Source of the DNA: Homalodisca vitripennis
Taxonomy: Eukaryota > Arthropoda > Insecta > Hemiptera > Cicadellidae
Direction: 5' to 3'
Length of the DNA stretch: 64,000 nucleotides
NCBI RefSeq assembly: GCF_021130785.1
Contig: NW_025778927.1
Span: 1-64,000 of the forward strand
Part shown: piece by piece, positions 54,523 to 64,000 of the stretch
Numbering within the stretch: position 1 is the first letter of the stretch
Layout: each line of letters begins with the position of its first letter
Notes under the pieces: generated by a model
What the model was told of the DNA's origin: nothing
The model's database searches: none
The model's input: only the letters and a program-made list of their open reading frames with translations
Translations under genes and position numbers: made by a program

Positions 54523-56503
54523 TTACAAGAACATATTCCTTACATTTACTCCATTAATTGTTCCTCTTACTCCTTGAGGTGTGATGCTTTCCAGATCGCA
54601 TGACAAGGTGTCCTCAAAATTGTATCCATCATTTTTCCTTACATAGTTATGTAATATACAGCAGGTTTTGATAATGCAGTCGGCAAGTTCTATATTAACA
54701 TCAAGTGGCCGGTGTAAAATTCTCCATTTGTTTGCCAATATGCCAAAGGCACATTCTACATATCGCCTTGCTCTAGAAAGACGGTAGTTAAAGACGCGTC
54801 TCTCTGGTGTCAGTGCCCTAGTAGGAAATGGTCTCAAAAGAGTATTACTTAGAGCAACTGCCTCGTCAGCAACAAAAACAAAGGGGTACGGTATTATGTT
54901 CGAAGTATTTTTAATTGGTTTTGGTTTAGGTATTTGCAGATTTCCTGAGTACAAGTCCTGTCCAAACTTTGTAGATTTCAGTACATTAGTCATTTAAACT
55001 CCCATATGAACCAACGTTGATGTACTACGTAAAACAGTAATCAGCGTCAGCTACTGCCATCAGCACTGCAGAGAAATAATGTTTGTAGTTGAAATAATTG
55101 CTGCCACTGAACTAGGGTTTCACAATGCGTATGTGTTTTCCATCAATGGCCCCGATACAGTTAGGGAAATTAGATTTTCTTTCAAATTTGTCAGCTATAT
55201 TAATCCAGTCTTCCTCACTTGGTATTTTCATGTACTCAGATTGAAGAGAGTCCCACAGAGCTTCACACTTTTCTTTAACTGTAGTGCGGATGGTCTTTCT
55301 ACCCAAACGATATTGGAAATGGAGCGACCGCATAGAGCATCCTGTCGCTAGGTACCTGAAAAAAGGTTTAGTTGTTACATTTTAAATAAAATATTGGTAT
55401 TGTTTACAGGTAGGGAGATACAGAAAAAATGGAAAGCTTTGAGGGATGCATACTTTAGATCTTTGAAGACACAGTTTGCAAAAAGTGGAAGCGGAGCGAG
55501 CAAAAAACGTCCTTATCCTTACCAGCAACAAATGACGTTTCTACAGCCAGTGATAGCGAACAGACAAACCTCAGGAAATATGGTAGTCGAAGAAGAAGAT
55601 TTACATGCTTTAGAAGTAGAAGATGTACATCAGTCTGCAGACCCTGTAGATCCAGTTTTTAAAAAACCTGCAAGTAAACCTAAGAAGGCAAATTTCGAAA
55701 CTCAGCTAATTGATATTCTCAAGGCTCAACAGACATCTATTCCGACCCCTGGACCTTCTGATGATGATGACAACAAAATGTTCCTTTTATCTCTCTTACC
55801 AAAAATCAGACAATTAAGTGAAAATATGTCGTTTGAATTCAGAATCAAAGTAATGCAATGTCTACAGGAACGTTACACCAAAAGCAAAATGCTGGAAAAT
55901 ACAAAGCCACATTGTACCAACGCTCAACAACAACAACATTCAACAAGGTCTACGTCTTCGGAGTTCCAAAATCAATATGACGATGTAATGGGTAACTTCT
56001 CACCTGGTCAAAACAACGGTCTTAATAGTCCAAGTATCATTTCACAGCCTCAAACTTGGGACGAAGATACAGATGTTCTAACCCTTTTCAAATTGTAAAT
56101 TAATTTCAAATGTCTGTAAATGTTACAATACAACATGCTAATAATAAAGAAACCCTGATTTAGCACCAGTTAGTTATGATTCAGTTCAATAAAGTTACCT
56201 TAATGTTACTGAGAGCTTTTCTCCTATTCCTATCGCTTCTCTTAGGTTGGTATCCTTCTTCTTCAAACTTGGCGATACTGCTTGTAACAAGTAATCAAAG
56301 GAGTTTTGAGACATGCGATAAAATTCAAAAAATTTGTCTGAATACTTTCTTAATTTGTTATGCAACGTATGAAACATGCCTTCAGACTTCCTGTTGCTTA
56401 TTATTGGGTGAATCCACCATTTTCTCTTGTGTAAACGGCGTCGTCTGTAGACTAAAAGTACACTGAGTAAAACATGACGTATATTAACTTGCGGCATGAT
56501 CAC
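54523..56503 (-). pseudogene. PIF/Harbinger transposase pseudogene with intron
   Basis: On the minus strand exon 1 (56503-56199) begins MIMPQVNIRHVLL and has RRRRLHKRKWWIHPI and FFEFYRMSQNSFDYLL, as in HARBI1-type N-termini. AG|GTAACT ends the exon at 56199 and CAG|GTACC opens exon 2 at 55355; the frame joins in phase. Exon 2 has FPNCIGAIDGKHIRI (first Asp). Then come in-frame stops (near 55112, 55037) and a frame change near 55000. The last part (54993-54523) has FVFVADEAVALSN (second Asp) and YRLSRARRYVECAFGILANKW (catalytic Glu). The nonsense codons make it non-functional, though the triad is intact. The 843-bp intron contains the antisense MADF/BESS gene. Confidence 0.88.
55394..56098 (+). 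CDS. MADF/BESS-type protein, partner of the Harbinger transposase, N-terminus missing
   Basis: TTTACAG at 55403-55409 is an acceptor, followed by REIQKKWKALRDAYFRSLKTQ, the C-terminal half of a MADF (Myb/SANT-like) DNA-binding domain. The middle is acidic and linker-like. A BESS-type motif lies around DDDNKMFLLSLLPKIRQLSENMSFEF (about 55760-55840). PIF/Harbinger elements encode such a Myb-like protein, which carries the transposase to DNA. It is on the strand opposite to the transposase and lies inside the transposase intron. The first MADF exon could not be found upstream, so the gene is 5'-incomplete here. The visible frame of 234 codons is uninterrupted. Confidence 0.75.
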   Translation: MVLFTGREIQKKWKALRDAYFRSLKTQFAKSGSGASKKRPYPYQQQMTFLQPVIANRQTSGNMVVEEEDLHALEVEDVHQSADPVDPVFKKPASKPKKANFETQLIDILKAQQTSIPTPGPSDDDDNKMFLLSLLPKIRQLSENMSFEFRIKVMQCLQERYTKSKMLENTKPHCTNAQQQQHSTRSTSSEFQNQYDDVMGNFSPGQNNGLNSPSIISQPQTWDEDTDVLTLFKL

Positions 56504-56689
56504 CGATCAGTCCCGGGTCACGTTTGCCGCCACAATAACTGCTAGTGAAGCCACGGCGAGCGCGACGACACTGCAGATTATGGTTCGTATTCTGTTGCTT
56601 GTGGAGCCACCCAACTGTCGCGTGTAGCGCGCGAAGATTACAGCGCGATATACTACGGCCAGTGGAGCCGCAGCTTTAGAGACCTGAGT
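56504..56689. other. GC-rich spacer between Harbinger and the viral relic
   Basis: Contains GTGGAGCC-type repeats (56533, 56601, 56661) and CGCG-rich sequence, probably the subterminal or promoter part of the Harbinger element. No gene seen. Confidence 0.4.
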
Positions 56690-56958
56690 GAAACCTACTT
56701 TACTTTAAACGAATCAATAGATATTTTATTAGAATTATTATTATTTCAATGTAACAATGGTATTTTCACAGATGCAATCATTTCTAAATGAATTATGTGA
56801 CTTTTTAAATTGTAAAACGGGTAAACAGAATTGTATCGTAATTAAAGGGACTCCTAATAGTGGTAAAAACTTTTCTTTGATGCTCTATGTGACTTTATTA
56901 AATCCTGGTAAAATAGAGAATCCACATAGAGGTAATAACTTTCCTTTTCAATCAGCTA
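56690..56958 (+). pseudogene. Endogenous viral element: fragment of a parvovirus/densovirus NS1 SF3 helicase
   Basis: Two overlapping frames together resemble the middle of NS1. The first (about 56690-56790) gives a helical stretch. After a one-base frame change near 56770 the second gives a helicase Walker A region with GTPNSGKN (about 56850) and, about 25 residues on, a PHRGNNFPFQ segment that corresponds to the following conserved block of densovirus NS1. Walker B and the rest of the protein are absent, because the sequence changes into the tail of a LINE at 56959. It is a short, frameshifted piece with no capsid genes and no hairpin ends nearby, so it is an old genomic relic and not a virus. 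Confidence 0.7.
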
Positions 56959-57419
56959 TGATTGATTGATTGATTGATTTATTTCCAAAATTTATGTACA
57001 GAATTAAATATAATACATAACAAAAAACTTATAGGAAATTATCCCCACATGGGCATCAGCCTGTGTGTGGGGAAACGAGTTCCTCAGTCTGCACTACCAA
57101 TAACACACAAAAAACTTAAATTAAAATAAGGAAATGAATTGTCATTTAATAAAAACATTTTCATTAACAAATGAGAAATGAAGATTTAACCTCTAAAATA
57201 AACCATACAAGGCCAGAGCATGGAATACATGAGCAAATTCAGTTAATAAATAATCTAAAATTTTAAAGTAATCAAATTACTTATTTAGAAAATATAATTT
57301 GAAGACTTAAAAATGTAATTTATAAAAACTTGTAACTTACATAAAAAAAGAGCAATCAGAAAGACTTAATTAAAAATTAGCCGATATAAGTAGAGAGAGA
57401 CTTGGACCACACACTGCAC

Positions 57420-57485
57420 ACCCACGCACACACACTAAACACACACACACACACCAATCACGCACACGCACACATGCACGCACTA
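57420..57485. repeat. CA-rich microsatellite
   Basis: Alternating CA and CACG/CATG units in the LINE 3' UTR; a simple repeat. Confidence 0.85.
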
Positions 57486-57598
57486 CACGTACTCGTTGGC
57501 CTGCAGTCAAAACGATTGTACAAACTCACCAAACACTCAGACTAACATTGATTGTAATACAAAAATATAACAGAAATTTAATACATAAAAAAGCATAT

Positions 57599-60500
57599 CT
57601 AGGTGTAGATTGAGGAAAAATACTGACGAAATCCATCTCGCCCAGCATCTACTAACCATTTATTGACTAATGTTTTGTACGTACTAAAAGTGCAAGGTCT
57701 TGGGTTTTTTATAAAGTATGGTAATTTTGAGAAAATTATATGAGCAATATAGTGAGATGATGTTGAATTAAAGGCTTTAACGAGTCTAGGAACAAAAATT
57801 CTGTTATGAAGTGAAGAACGCGTAAAATGGCTGTGGTTACTGTGAATGAAAATTGAATCTCGATGTTGAAAAATGTACAAAATTAATGTTCGGATATATA
57901 ATTGCGAGACGTTAAAAACTTTAAATTCTTCAAATAATAAATTGGTTGGATAAGTACGATTTCGCTACAGAGCTACTTTTATAATAGTTTTTTGAACGAC
58001 TTCTAAGGGAGCAAGGTTATTTTGGAAACAGCCACCCCATGCTAAATTACCACATTGAAGAATTGATTGCACATAAGCATAGTATACAGTTTTTAAAAGA
58101 TCTATTGTAAGTATATTACGCAGATTACAGAATATAAAGATAAATTTACGAAGTTTATTCCGCATGTAAGCTACGTGATTACACCACTTCAAACGATTGT
58201 CAAAAACTACACCCAAGTATTTATACTCACTCACCCTTCAATACATTCACACAAAACGCATCCATCCTGGCCACCACAAGTATGCAACCGTAGCTTAAAA
58301 ACAAAAGGATCGCCGTCAGCTCGTATAGAGATTGGCATACATTTAGTTTTGGCTATATTAACTGTGAGCCGACATTGATCAAACCAGCGCTTGACAGTGA
58401 GTAGACCGCGCTCAGCCACATCCCTCACTTCCTCCCAGCTTTCACCCTCAAATAACAAAGCGGTATCGTCCGCATAAAGAAATATCTGTCCTTTAAACAA
58501 AGTCAATCTTCCTAGATTGTTAATAAAAATTAAGAAAAGCAAGGGTCCAAGAGTACTGCCTTGCAAAACCCCATACTCAATTTTTTGAGGAACGCTTGTA
58601 TGGCCCAAAACGGAAACAACTTGATACCGATCGGACAAATAACTTTTGAACCATCTCCAAGAGTTCCCTTGTATTCCAATATATTTTAATTTTTGTAGTA
58701 ATAGTTGTCTATCAACTGTATGAAAAGCTTTAGCTAAATCTATAAAAATCAATAATGGTTTTTTATTACGGCTAATCGTGTCATGAACACTTTTAGTTAG
58801 CAAATATAAATCGTCATTCAAATTCTTATCTTTTCTGAAACCGAATTGATTTTGTACAAGAATATTATTGATGTTTAAATATTTTTCTAGTTGAGTTCTG
58901 ACACATTTTTCCAATAATTTAGATAAAACACTAGTTAAAGTTATTGGTCTGAAGCTAACACATCGATTTTTTGGGCCTCCCTTATAGATTGGGATTACTT
59001 TACCCATTTTAAAAGATGCTGGGAAAATTCCCTGTGACATACTATTGTTTATAATATGTAGAAGTGGAAGCTTTAAGAAATTAAAAAACATTTTGATAAG
59101 AGTAGCCGGGATTCCATCTTCTCCCGGAGCAGACCCGCCTCTAAGGTTTTGTACAGCACGAGCAAGGACATCCTCGGATATCGGCTCCAGCTGGAAGTAA
59201 GAATTCGCCCCGTAATCCTCGTCATTCATAATGACTTCAGTCACGGGAGGCACAGCACTGGCTAAGTTGGCACCCACCCTAACATAGTACTCATTTAATG
59301 TATTAGCTACATTATTTATATCATTTGTCTCAATATTAAGTTTGCCGTCCAGAAACTGTTCAATAGGGAAGGAATCTTTTTTTTTTTCATATCCATAATT
59401 TCAGCAATATTTTTCCACAAGAGCTTATTATTATTTTTTGATTCATTAATTTTATTTCTAAAATACATTTCTTTAGCCAATTTAATAGTTTTATTTAAGA
59501 GATTTCTATATTGCTTGAAACGAGTTTTTAACATTGTATTAAAAGGCTGGCCTTTGAGCTGCTTACTCATTTTATCTCTAACTTGAATTGATTTAATTAG
59601 TCCAACGGTAACCCACGGCTTTAGCTTGACGTGCTTAGAAGAAATTGGGTTCTTATTAATTGAGGATTGTAATAGAATATCTTGCAAATATTCAAAAAAC
59701 TTAGATGCAGACAGATTAACATCCTCGATCTCTAAAATCGGTGTCCAATTTCTTTCAGAGACAAGACGGCCAACAATATCAAAGTTAATATATGTGTTTT
59801 TAACTAAAGATGATTGTTTTCTTTTACTTTTAATTAAACTCTGTTGACTTTGCGAGACAGTAAAATAGTGATCCGTAATTTCCGCTTTGATGACCGCCGA
59901 CTTAACACCGTCCGTAGTTTTAATATCCGTAAATATATGATCAATACAACTTTCGGAAAATCCAGTAACTCTGGTTGGCACATTAATGCAACTAATGAAA
60001 CCAGCTCCATACATTACATCAAGATATCGTTGTGACAGTGGATCGTTGGTTTCAGGTAAAATACAACAATTTATATCACCAATCAGCCAGTGAACCCGAT
60101 CCCTGGGCCTGGTTTCAAGATAAACCTCGAGATCACTAATGAAAGAGTCAAGGTCACCGGACGGACTCCGGTAAATGGCGAGCAACGACATCCGCTCCCT
60201 GCCAAACGTTATATCTAGTTTCAAACATGTGGCACCGCTCAGATTCACTTCCGCATGACATACTGAAAAACATTTATTAACGAAAACAATCACGCCATCA
60301 TTCTGATTCATACTTTCCTTATTTACGAATCTATCATACCCATCCATACTCACATTTACACTGCACTCATCCATCCAAGTCTCTGTTAAAATAATTATGT
60401 CAAATTTAAACTTATAGTTGTTCAAAATGATAATTAGCTCATCAAAATTCTTTTTACAGCTACGAATATTCAAGCTAAGGATTGTCACTCGATTTTTATT

Positions 60501-60602
60501 TACGTCTTCATTTTCTGAGAAAAAATCAAAACTATCAACATAATCATAAACACATGCATTCACAGCTCTAGAATTGACAATTTCATCCATAAACTCGCCC
60601 AT
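57599..60602 (-). pseudogene. LINE ORF2: APE-type endonuclease and reverse transcriptase, three lesions
   Basis: Starts at ATG 60602 (MGEFMDEIVNSRAVN). The endonuclease has SLNIRSCKKNF, IIILTETWMDE, LIGDINCC (GDIN in place of GDFN), SCIDHIFTD and ITDHYF (catalytic His). The RT has VIPIYKGGPKN, NQFGFRKDKN, LLIFIDLAKAFHTVD (catalytic Asp), VLQGSTLGPLLFLIFIN and FLYADDTALL. The C-terminal part ends FRQYFSSIYT. Only three lesions are seen: one-base indel in an 11-base homopolymer at 59377-59387, one-base loss near 58231 and an in-frame TAG at 57965-57967. The homopolymer indel could be a sequencing error. The frames between lesions are 428, 348 and about 90 plus 120 residues. Confidence 0.88.
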
Positions 60603-60660
60603 TGCGCAACCTGCTCATTGTACACCATGCTCAGCCCACCCGCGCTCTATATCTATACAG

Positions 60661-61060
60661 ATATCACTACACTTGATAAAAACTACAACATCATCAAAAT
60701 AAACTAAAACCAAATGTATAGCTACCTGTAAAAAAACAATATTAATATAACAAAAACTTATATGTAGTTGAAACCAAATACCAATATCATATGATATAGT
60801 AATAAAATAAATATTTTTGTTTAATTTAATACATGTGAAATAAAATAAAATATATACATGGAATAACGTTTAAGAAGCATTATCAGTATAGGTACATCTA
60901 TGCTATGCTGCAACTTATGTTTAAAATAAAAAAGAAGCACCTTTACAAATTTATGCAATTAAAACTTTTCAAATATAGATATGCTAAAAATAAATCACAT
61001 ATCTTATATTACATGCCACAATGAAAGCTATAGATAGGAAGATCAATAAGTGGAACGAAC
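60661..61060. other. A+T-rich stretch, nothing recognised
   Basis: No open frame, repeat or terminus that I can support. Confidence 0.5.
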
Positions 61061-61127
61061 CCAATCTCGATATAGGCTATATGAGGGCAATCTCGATATA
61101 GGCTATATGAGGGCAATCTCGATGTGA
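61061..61127. repeat. 26-bp tandem repeat, about 2.5 copies
   Basis: The unit GCAATCTCGATATAGGCTAT plus ATGAGG recurs twice in full and once in part (with GATGTGAGG). It is short and isolated, with no recognised function. Confidence 0.85.
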
Positions 61128-61299
61128 GGACATATTGGACACAATGCAAGGAAAGCCAAAAGATGTTAATATTAAGTTTAAATTACATAGAATTATGACT
61201 AGAACACCACTGCTTGTACTTTGTAATATTAGTCCTTTTCCAGACCAAGAAAGGTTCTAAGTTAGACATAGAACATATTATTGGCATCAAGCTACGTTT

Positions 61300-61429
61300 C
61301 TTTTTAAGATTTGAGAATGTGTACGTATTTTCAAAGTCTCTGTACCAACCAAAGTGTCAACTACTGGCAAAAACGATGCCAAAAGAAATATGATATTTAT
61401 ATTATATACGATAACTCACAGGTCATTAA
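61300..61429 (+). pseudogene. Relic of a Polinton/adintovirus-type packaging ATPase
   Basis: A frame with RFENVYVFSKSLYQPKCQLL, changing frame near 61375, continues through a YDNSQVI segment. I recall LRFENVY-FSK-L-QPKYQ-L followed by a GYF...-I-P stretch from the FtsK/HerA-type packaging ATPases of Maverick/Polinton elements and adintoviruses. Only about 40 residues survive; Walker A and B lie outside. The relic stops exactly at TTAA (61426-61429), where a piggyBac-like end begins, so the insertion cut it. Confidence 0.45.
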
Positions 61430-62621
61430 CCCTTTGAGTGCCGGAGCATCGCTGTCAGCGATCCCGCATTATATGCAAGAAATGCCAGAATCGCTGTTAG
61501 CGACTTCTGCAGTAACGCTTATATTTTATATAGTATTTATCTAAATTGGCTCAATGACTATACATCGCATTCCAAAGGCTTCGACGTAACTTTTGATGTA
61601 GGTTTTGTTGCATTTTGGTTAGATTCCGATTTTTACTGCGGTTGTAAAGTGAGCGCGTCAGTCGCGTTTAGAATCGGCCGCTACGCGGACGAGCCGTCAC
61701 GTGTTTTATTTGCACTGCTGTTTATTTCACAAATGATATTGAAATTTTTTAAGTGTAAATGAGTTTTTAGTGTTAGTATCTTCAAATTATTTCGTTTGTG
61801 TATGTTGTTCTAGTCGGTGTGTAAGTAGAACAATGACGGCCGTGAGTTACGGCGATCGTAAGCAGCTAGTACTTTACTAAATACGTTTGTATAGTTTTTA
61901 TGTTTGTTCAGTTTTTATGTTTGTTCAGTGATATTTATAAACAATGAGTCGTAAAAATATTGCTGACAATGAAGACCTAGTATTGCAGGCATTAGATTTA
62001 AGCATTATCAGTGTAGATAATACACAAGAGTGTTAGGTTAAGTTAGAAAATTTCTAGTTTTGTAGTGATTCATATTTTCATATTTATTTTCCAAACTTTA
62101 TTTATAAGTATAAAAAATGTTTATATGTCTTTTTGTAAAGAATTAAATGGAGTATAAGATAGAATAACTAAAAGTGAAAAAATAAAATATTTCAATAATA
62201 CTAAGTTGTTTCAAAATAAAAAACGAAATGTTTTTGCTCATAAAGTTTTTGTTATTGTTTTTTTTTATTTGTATAAAAACGTTAAATAAGTGATCAATGT
62301 ATCGTATGTATAAAGAAAATATATTTATCTAAAAAAAACAAAAACCCAAGACATTATACCAATAAATAAATTTGTTATGAATTTTTAACCAGACCCTTGC
62401 AGAACCAGGCACTTTCGCTCGCGCATTTTATGCATATCATATAGCAAAACACATTCTATCTCGGTCAAACCTACAGTCACACACCTAAACAGCTCGTTAG
62501 ACAATGCAAATTTTATAATACTCTTCAAACAGGACGATATGAACCTACACCACACGTATTGTGACCACGTCATTAAAATACAATACATTATATTTTTACG
62601 CATATTTTGTATTAATTCGCA
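61430..62621 (+). mobile_element. piggyBac-like left end with short coding trace, right end not found
   Basis: TTAA at 61426 is followed by CCCTTTGAGTGCCGGAGC, whose first 13 bases equal the end of the element at 46155. Subterminal palindromic repeats GATCGCTGTCAGCGATC-like and ATCGCTGTTAGCGA-like follow (61448-61505). An ATG at 61944 opens 30 codons (MSRKNIADNEDLVLQALDLS). The expected right end (GGCACTCAAAGGGTTAA) is not seen before 62621, so the element is truncated or deleted on the right. Confidence 0.65.
61944..62036 (+). pseudogene. Short N-terminal transposase-like trace
   Basis: A 30-codon frame, MSRKNIADNEDLVLQALDLS followed by IISVDNTQEC and TAG. It has the position of a piggyBac transposase start, 500 bases from the left end, but is too short to classify. 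Confidence 0.3.
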
Positions 62622-62671
62622 TTAACCCTTCCAAAGCGGCTAACGCCTATACACGCGGAACTACCGATGCT
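62622..62671 (+). mobile_element. piggyBac-like left end fragment (TTAACCCTTCCAAAGCGGC)
   Basis: TTAA at 62622-62625 followed by CCCTTCCAAAGCGGCTAACGCC. It is cut after about 46 bases by the next TTAA-bounded end, so the later element probably inserted into the earlier one. Confidence 0.45.
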
Positions 62672-64000
62672 TTAACACGTTCGCTACCGACTCCAAAATT
62701 GGTCTTTTAAAATAGACCGACGTCACGTATTTGTGACACATGTATTGTATTAATAAATGTTTTTTTGTTTGCCAGTCGGTCTACTTTTCCAACTATAGTT
62801 CCTAACCTCATATTTACTAACCTCAAATTCCTTAATTTTGTCAGTTACGGTCTTTTCGCTTAGCAGGGCAGTATTATACCTCAGCTGATTAAGCCGTAAT
62901 ATAACCTCAAAACAAAATTGTTTAGGTTTGAAGTGAATTTCTTTATAAGCTCTGAATTTGTGATTGGACTGTGAGTTTGAAACCTTGAGAAGAAGTGTTT
63001 GATTCAGATGGTTTAAAATGGGTTATACATGTAATGTGTGTAAGAAATCATTTTCTAGATGCGCATTTTTAGTTCATAACTCTGACAGCAAATGCAATCC
63101 TGCCCCTAAGGAAGTTTTGCCAGTTAGGCCTAGGCCTAGTACATCAACATCGTTTGAGCAAGTAGAACAGTCTCTGCCATCTACTTCTAGTAATGCAGAT
63201 GTAAGTACAATATTGATTAGGCCTACCATAATATAGTTTTAATCCTAGGCCTAGAAATAGAGCTTTTAAAACAAACTTAATTTATCAATATGCAGAATTA
63301 GTCTAGATTAAGCCACTGTAGCCTAAATGCTTTTTGTTTGCTGGTCCCTGCAAAAATTATTTACAAAATTATTATTTTTTCAGCCAAGCGCTCCTACAGT
63401 TCTTCAAAACGGATCACTTTTTATGGTCGTCCACTTGAACAATGAGGAAACACGTAGTAGGCCTTATGCTAATTTAACAGAAGTTGATATCAGACATGAA
63501 GAGTCTACGACAACTACAGATAATAAAAAGGTAATTTGCTTAATCTACTATGCCCTATCAAACTGATAGCCTAAAATATATCGGTAATATATATTTATTT
63601 AATTCAGTAAATAAAATAAATAAGCGAACTAGTTGAATGTAGGCCTACCAACGCCTCATATTTTGTTAGCTTTTGTAGGGTTATGCAATGTTGTCTATAG
63701 GCAACTTTTATGTTTGATTTATATCTTACTACTGTCATAACTCATTGAATTACCAAATATGTAAATTGCATACGATGAAAATATAGCCTACATGAAAAAA
63801 TATATAAAATATAGCCTTAATGAAAAACTCATTTATTTCACTTTTTGCAGAGCTATGAATCAAATGAAGACAATGCCAGTGATTTTATTGAAGATTTGTT
63901 TGATTTATTGCCTGAAGCGGCAGAAGAACAACAGCTACAGAATGTCGACGTGCTGTTTGACATAGCTCCAGATTTGGTAGAAAATGTTGCCATTGTAGTT
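62672..64000 (+). mobile_element. piggyBac-like left end (TTAA-CACGTTCGCTACCGAC), element continues beyond the window
   Basis: TTAA at 62672-62675 then CACGTTCGCTACCGAC. CACGTTC matches the first seven bases of the end at 50782. A subterminal GACCGACGTCACGTATTTGTGAC stretch follows, in the style of the other piggyBac-type ends here. The exons at 63018-64000 lie downstream and may be its transposase. Confidence 0.5.
63018..64000 (+). CDS. Spliced gene, first three exons, continues past the right edge; possible piggyBac-type transposase
   Basis: Exon 1 (63018-63200) starts ATG, MGYTCNVCKKSFSRCAF, with a CxxC and later His/Cys like a zinc finger, then a Pro/Ser stretch. It ends before GTAAGT at 63201. 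Exon 2 (63384-63530) follows TTTTTTCAG and ends before GTAATT. Exon 3 (63851-64000, open at the edge) follows CTTTTTGCAG and is acidic (ESNEDNASDFIEDLFDLL). Exons 1 and 2 are 183 and 147 bases, both multiples of three, so all frames join in phase 0 without a stop. Upstream piggyBac-like ends and the acidic part suggest a transposase, but no catalytic sequence is in view. It could be a host gene. Confidence 0.65.

Larger units (their letters stand above)
56959..60660 (-). mobile_element. CR1/Jockey-type LINE, nearly intact ORF2, with TGAT-repeat tail
   Basis: On the minus strand the element ends in (ATCA)n, seen on the plus strand as TGATTGATTGATTGATT at 56959-56979, a typical short-repeat LINE tail. 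The 3' UTR (56980-57598) includes a CA-rich microsatellite at 57420-57480. ORF2 occupies 57599-60602. A separate ORF1 is not visible. The 5' boundary is only approximate. Confidence 0.85.

Noticed and set aside
60661..61060. ORF1 of the minus-strand LINE
   Set aside because: I looked upstream of the ORF2 start for a gag- or esterase-like frame and found none.
1..64000. tRNA and rRNA genes
   Set aside because: I saw no tRNA-like A and B box pairs with a cloverleaf and no rRNA-like sequence. I cannot exclude a missed tRNA without a covariance search.

Overview
The window is animal nuclear DNA. It is AT-rich, has GT-AG introns, and is almost entirely transposable elements and their relics, with very little that could be host gene. 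The mixture (several piggyBac-like elements, I-type and CR1/Jockey-type LINEs, Ty3/Gypsy, mariner, PIF/Harbinger, Mutator-like DNA elements and a densovirus-like NS1 relic) together with the frequent AGGCCTAGGCC motif fits an arthropod, most likely an insect and perhaps a hemipteran. That is inference from memory, not a database result.

Layout. (1) 1-18765 is a higher-order tandem block with a period of about 6.9-7.5 kb. Each unit combines a transposase-like pseudogene (here called element M), a Penelope-type reverse transcriptase relic and an array of a 195-bp satellite. In two of the three units a Mutator-like element with GGGCA(G/C)TC ends is inserted in element M at the same point. (2) 18766-24871 is a decayed minus-strand I-type LINE (gag-like ORF1, endonuclease, RT, RNase H). 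(3) 25570-28206 holds a fourth copy of element M fused to a different Mutator-like transposase, then the 5' start of a third Mutator copy. (4) 28497-29341 has two short unrecognised exons that are the best host-gene candidates besides the one at the right edge. (5) 29690-33378 has a 5' fragment of the same I-type LINE, a decayed LINE with an SGNH-hydrolase-like segment, and an Ulp1-like protease relic, all on the minus strand. (6) 33617-34449 is an internally deleted piggyBac-like element with perfect ends.

(7) 35416-45033 is a complete and apparently recent Ty3/Gypsy retrotransposon with 395-bp LTRs that I could not tell apart by reading, a GTGT target duplication, an initiator-Met-tRNA-type primer site, intact gag and pol in a -1 arrangement, and no env. 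(8) 45034-54500 is a nest. A mariner lies in a piggyBac, which lies in a LINE endonuclease reading frame. Next to it, a second piggyBac lies in another DNA element. (9) 54523-56503 is a broken PIF/Harbinger transposase whose intron contains an antisense MADF/BESS-type partner gene. (10) 56690-56958 is a densovirus-like NS1 helicase relic, immediately next to the 3' tail of a nearly intact minus-strand LINE (56959-60660). (11) 61300-64000 holds a Polinton/adintovirus-type ATPase relic cut by a piggyBac-like end, two further stacked piggyBac-like left ends, and the first three exons of a spliced gene that runs off the right edge.

With so many TTAA-bounded insertions, relative ages can be read directly. 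The mariner is younger than its piggyBac, which is younger than the LINE fragment it sits in. The Gypsy element looks like one of the youngest. The tandem block contains patches with an excess of small insertions, so frameshifts there may partly be assembly error.
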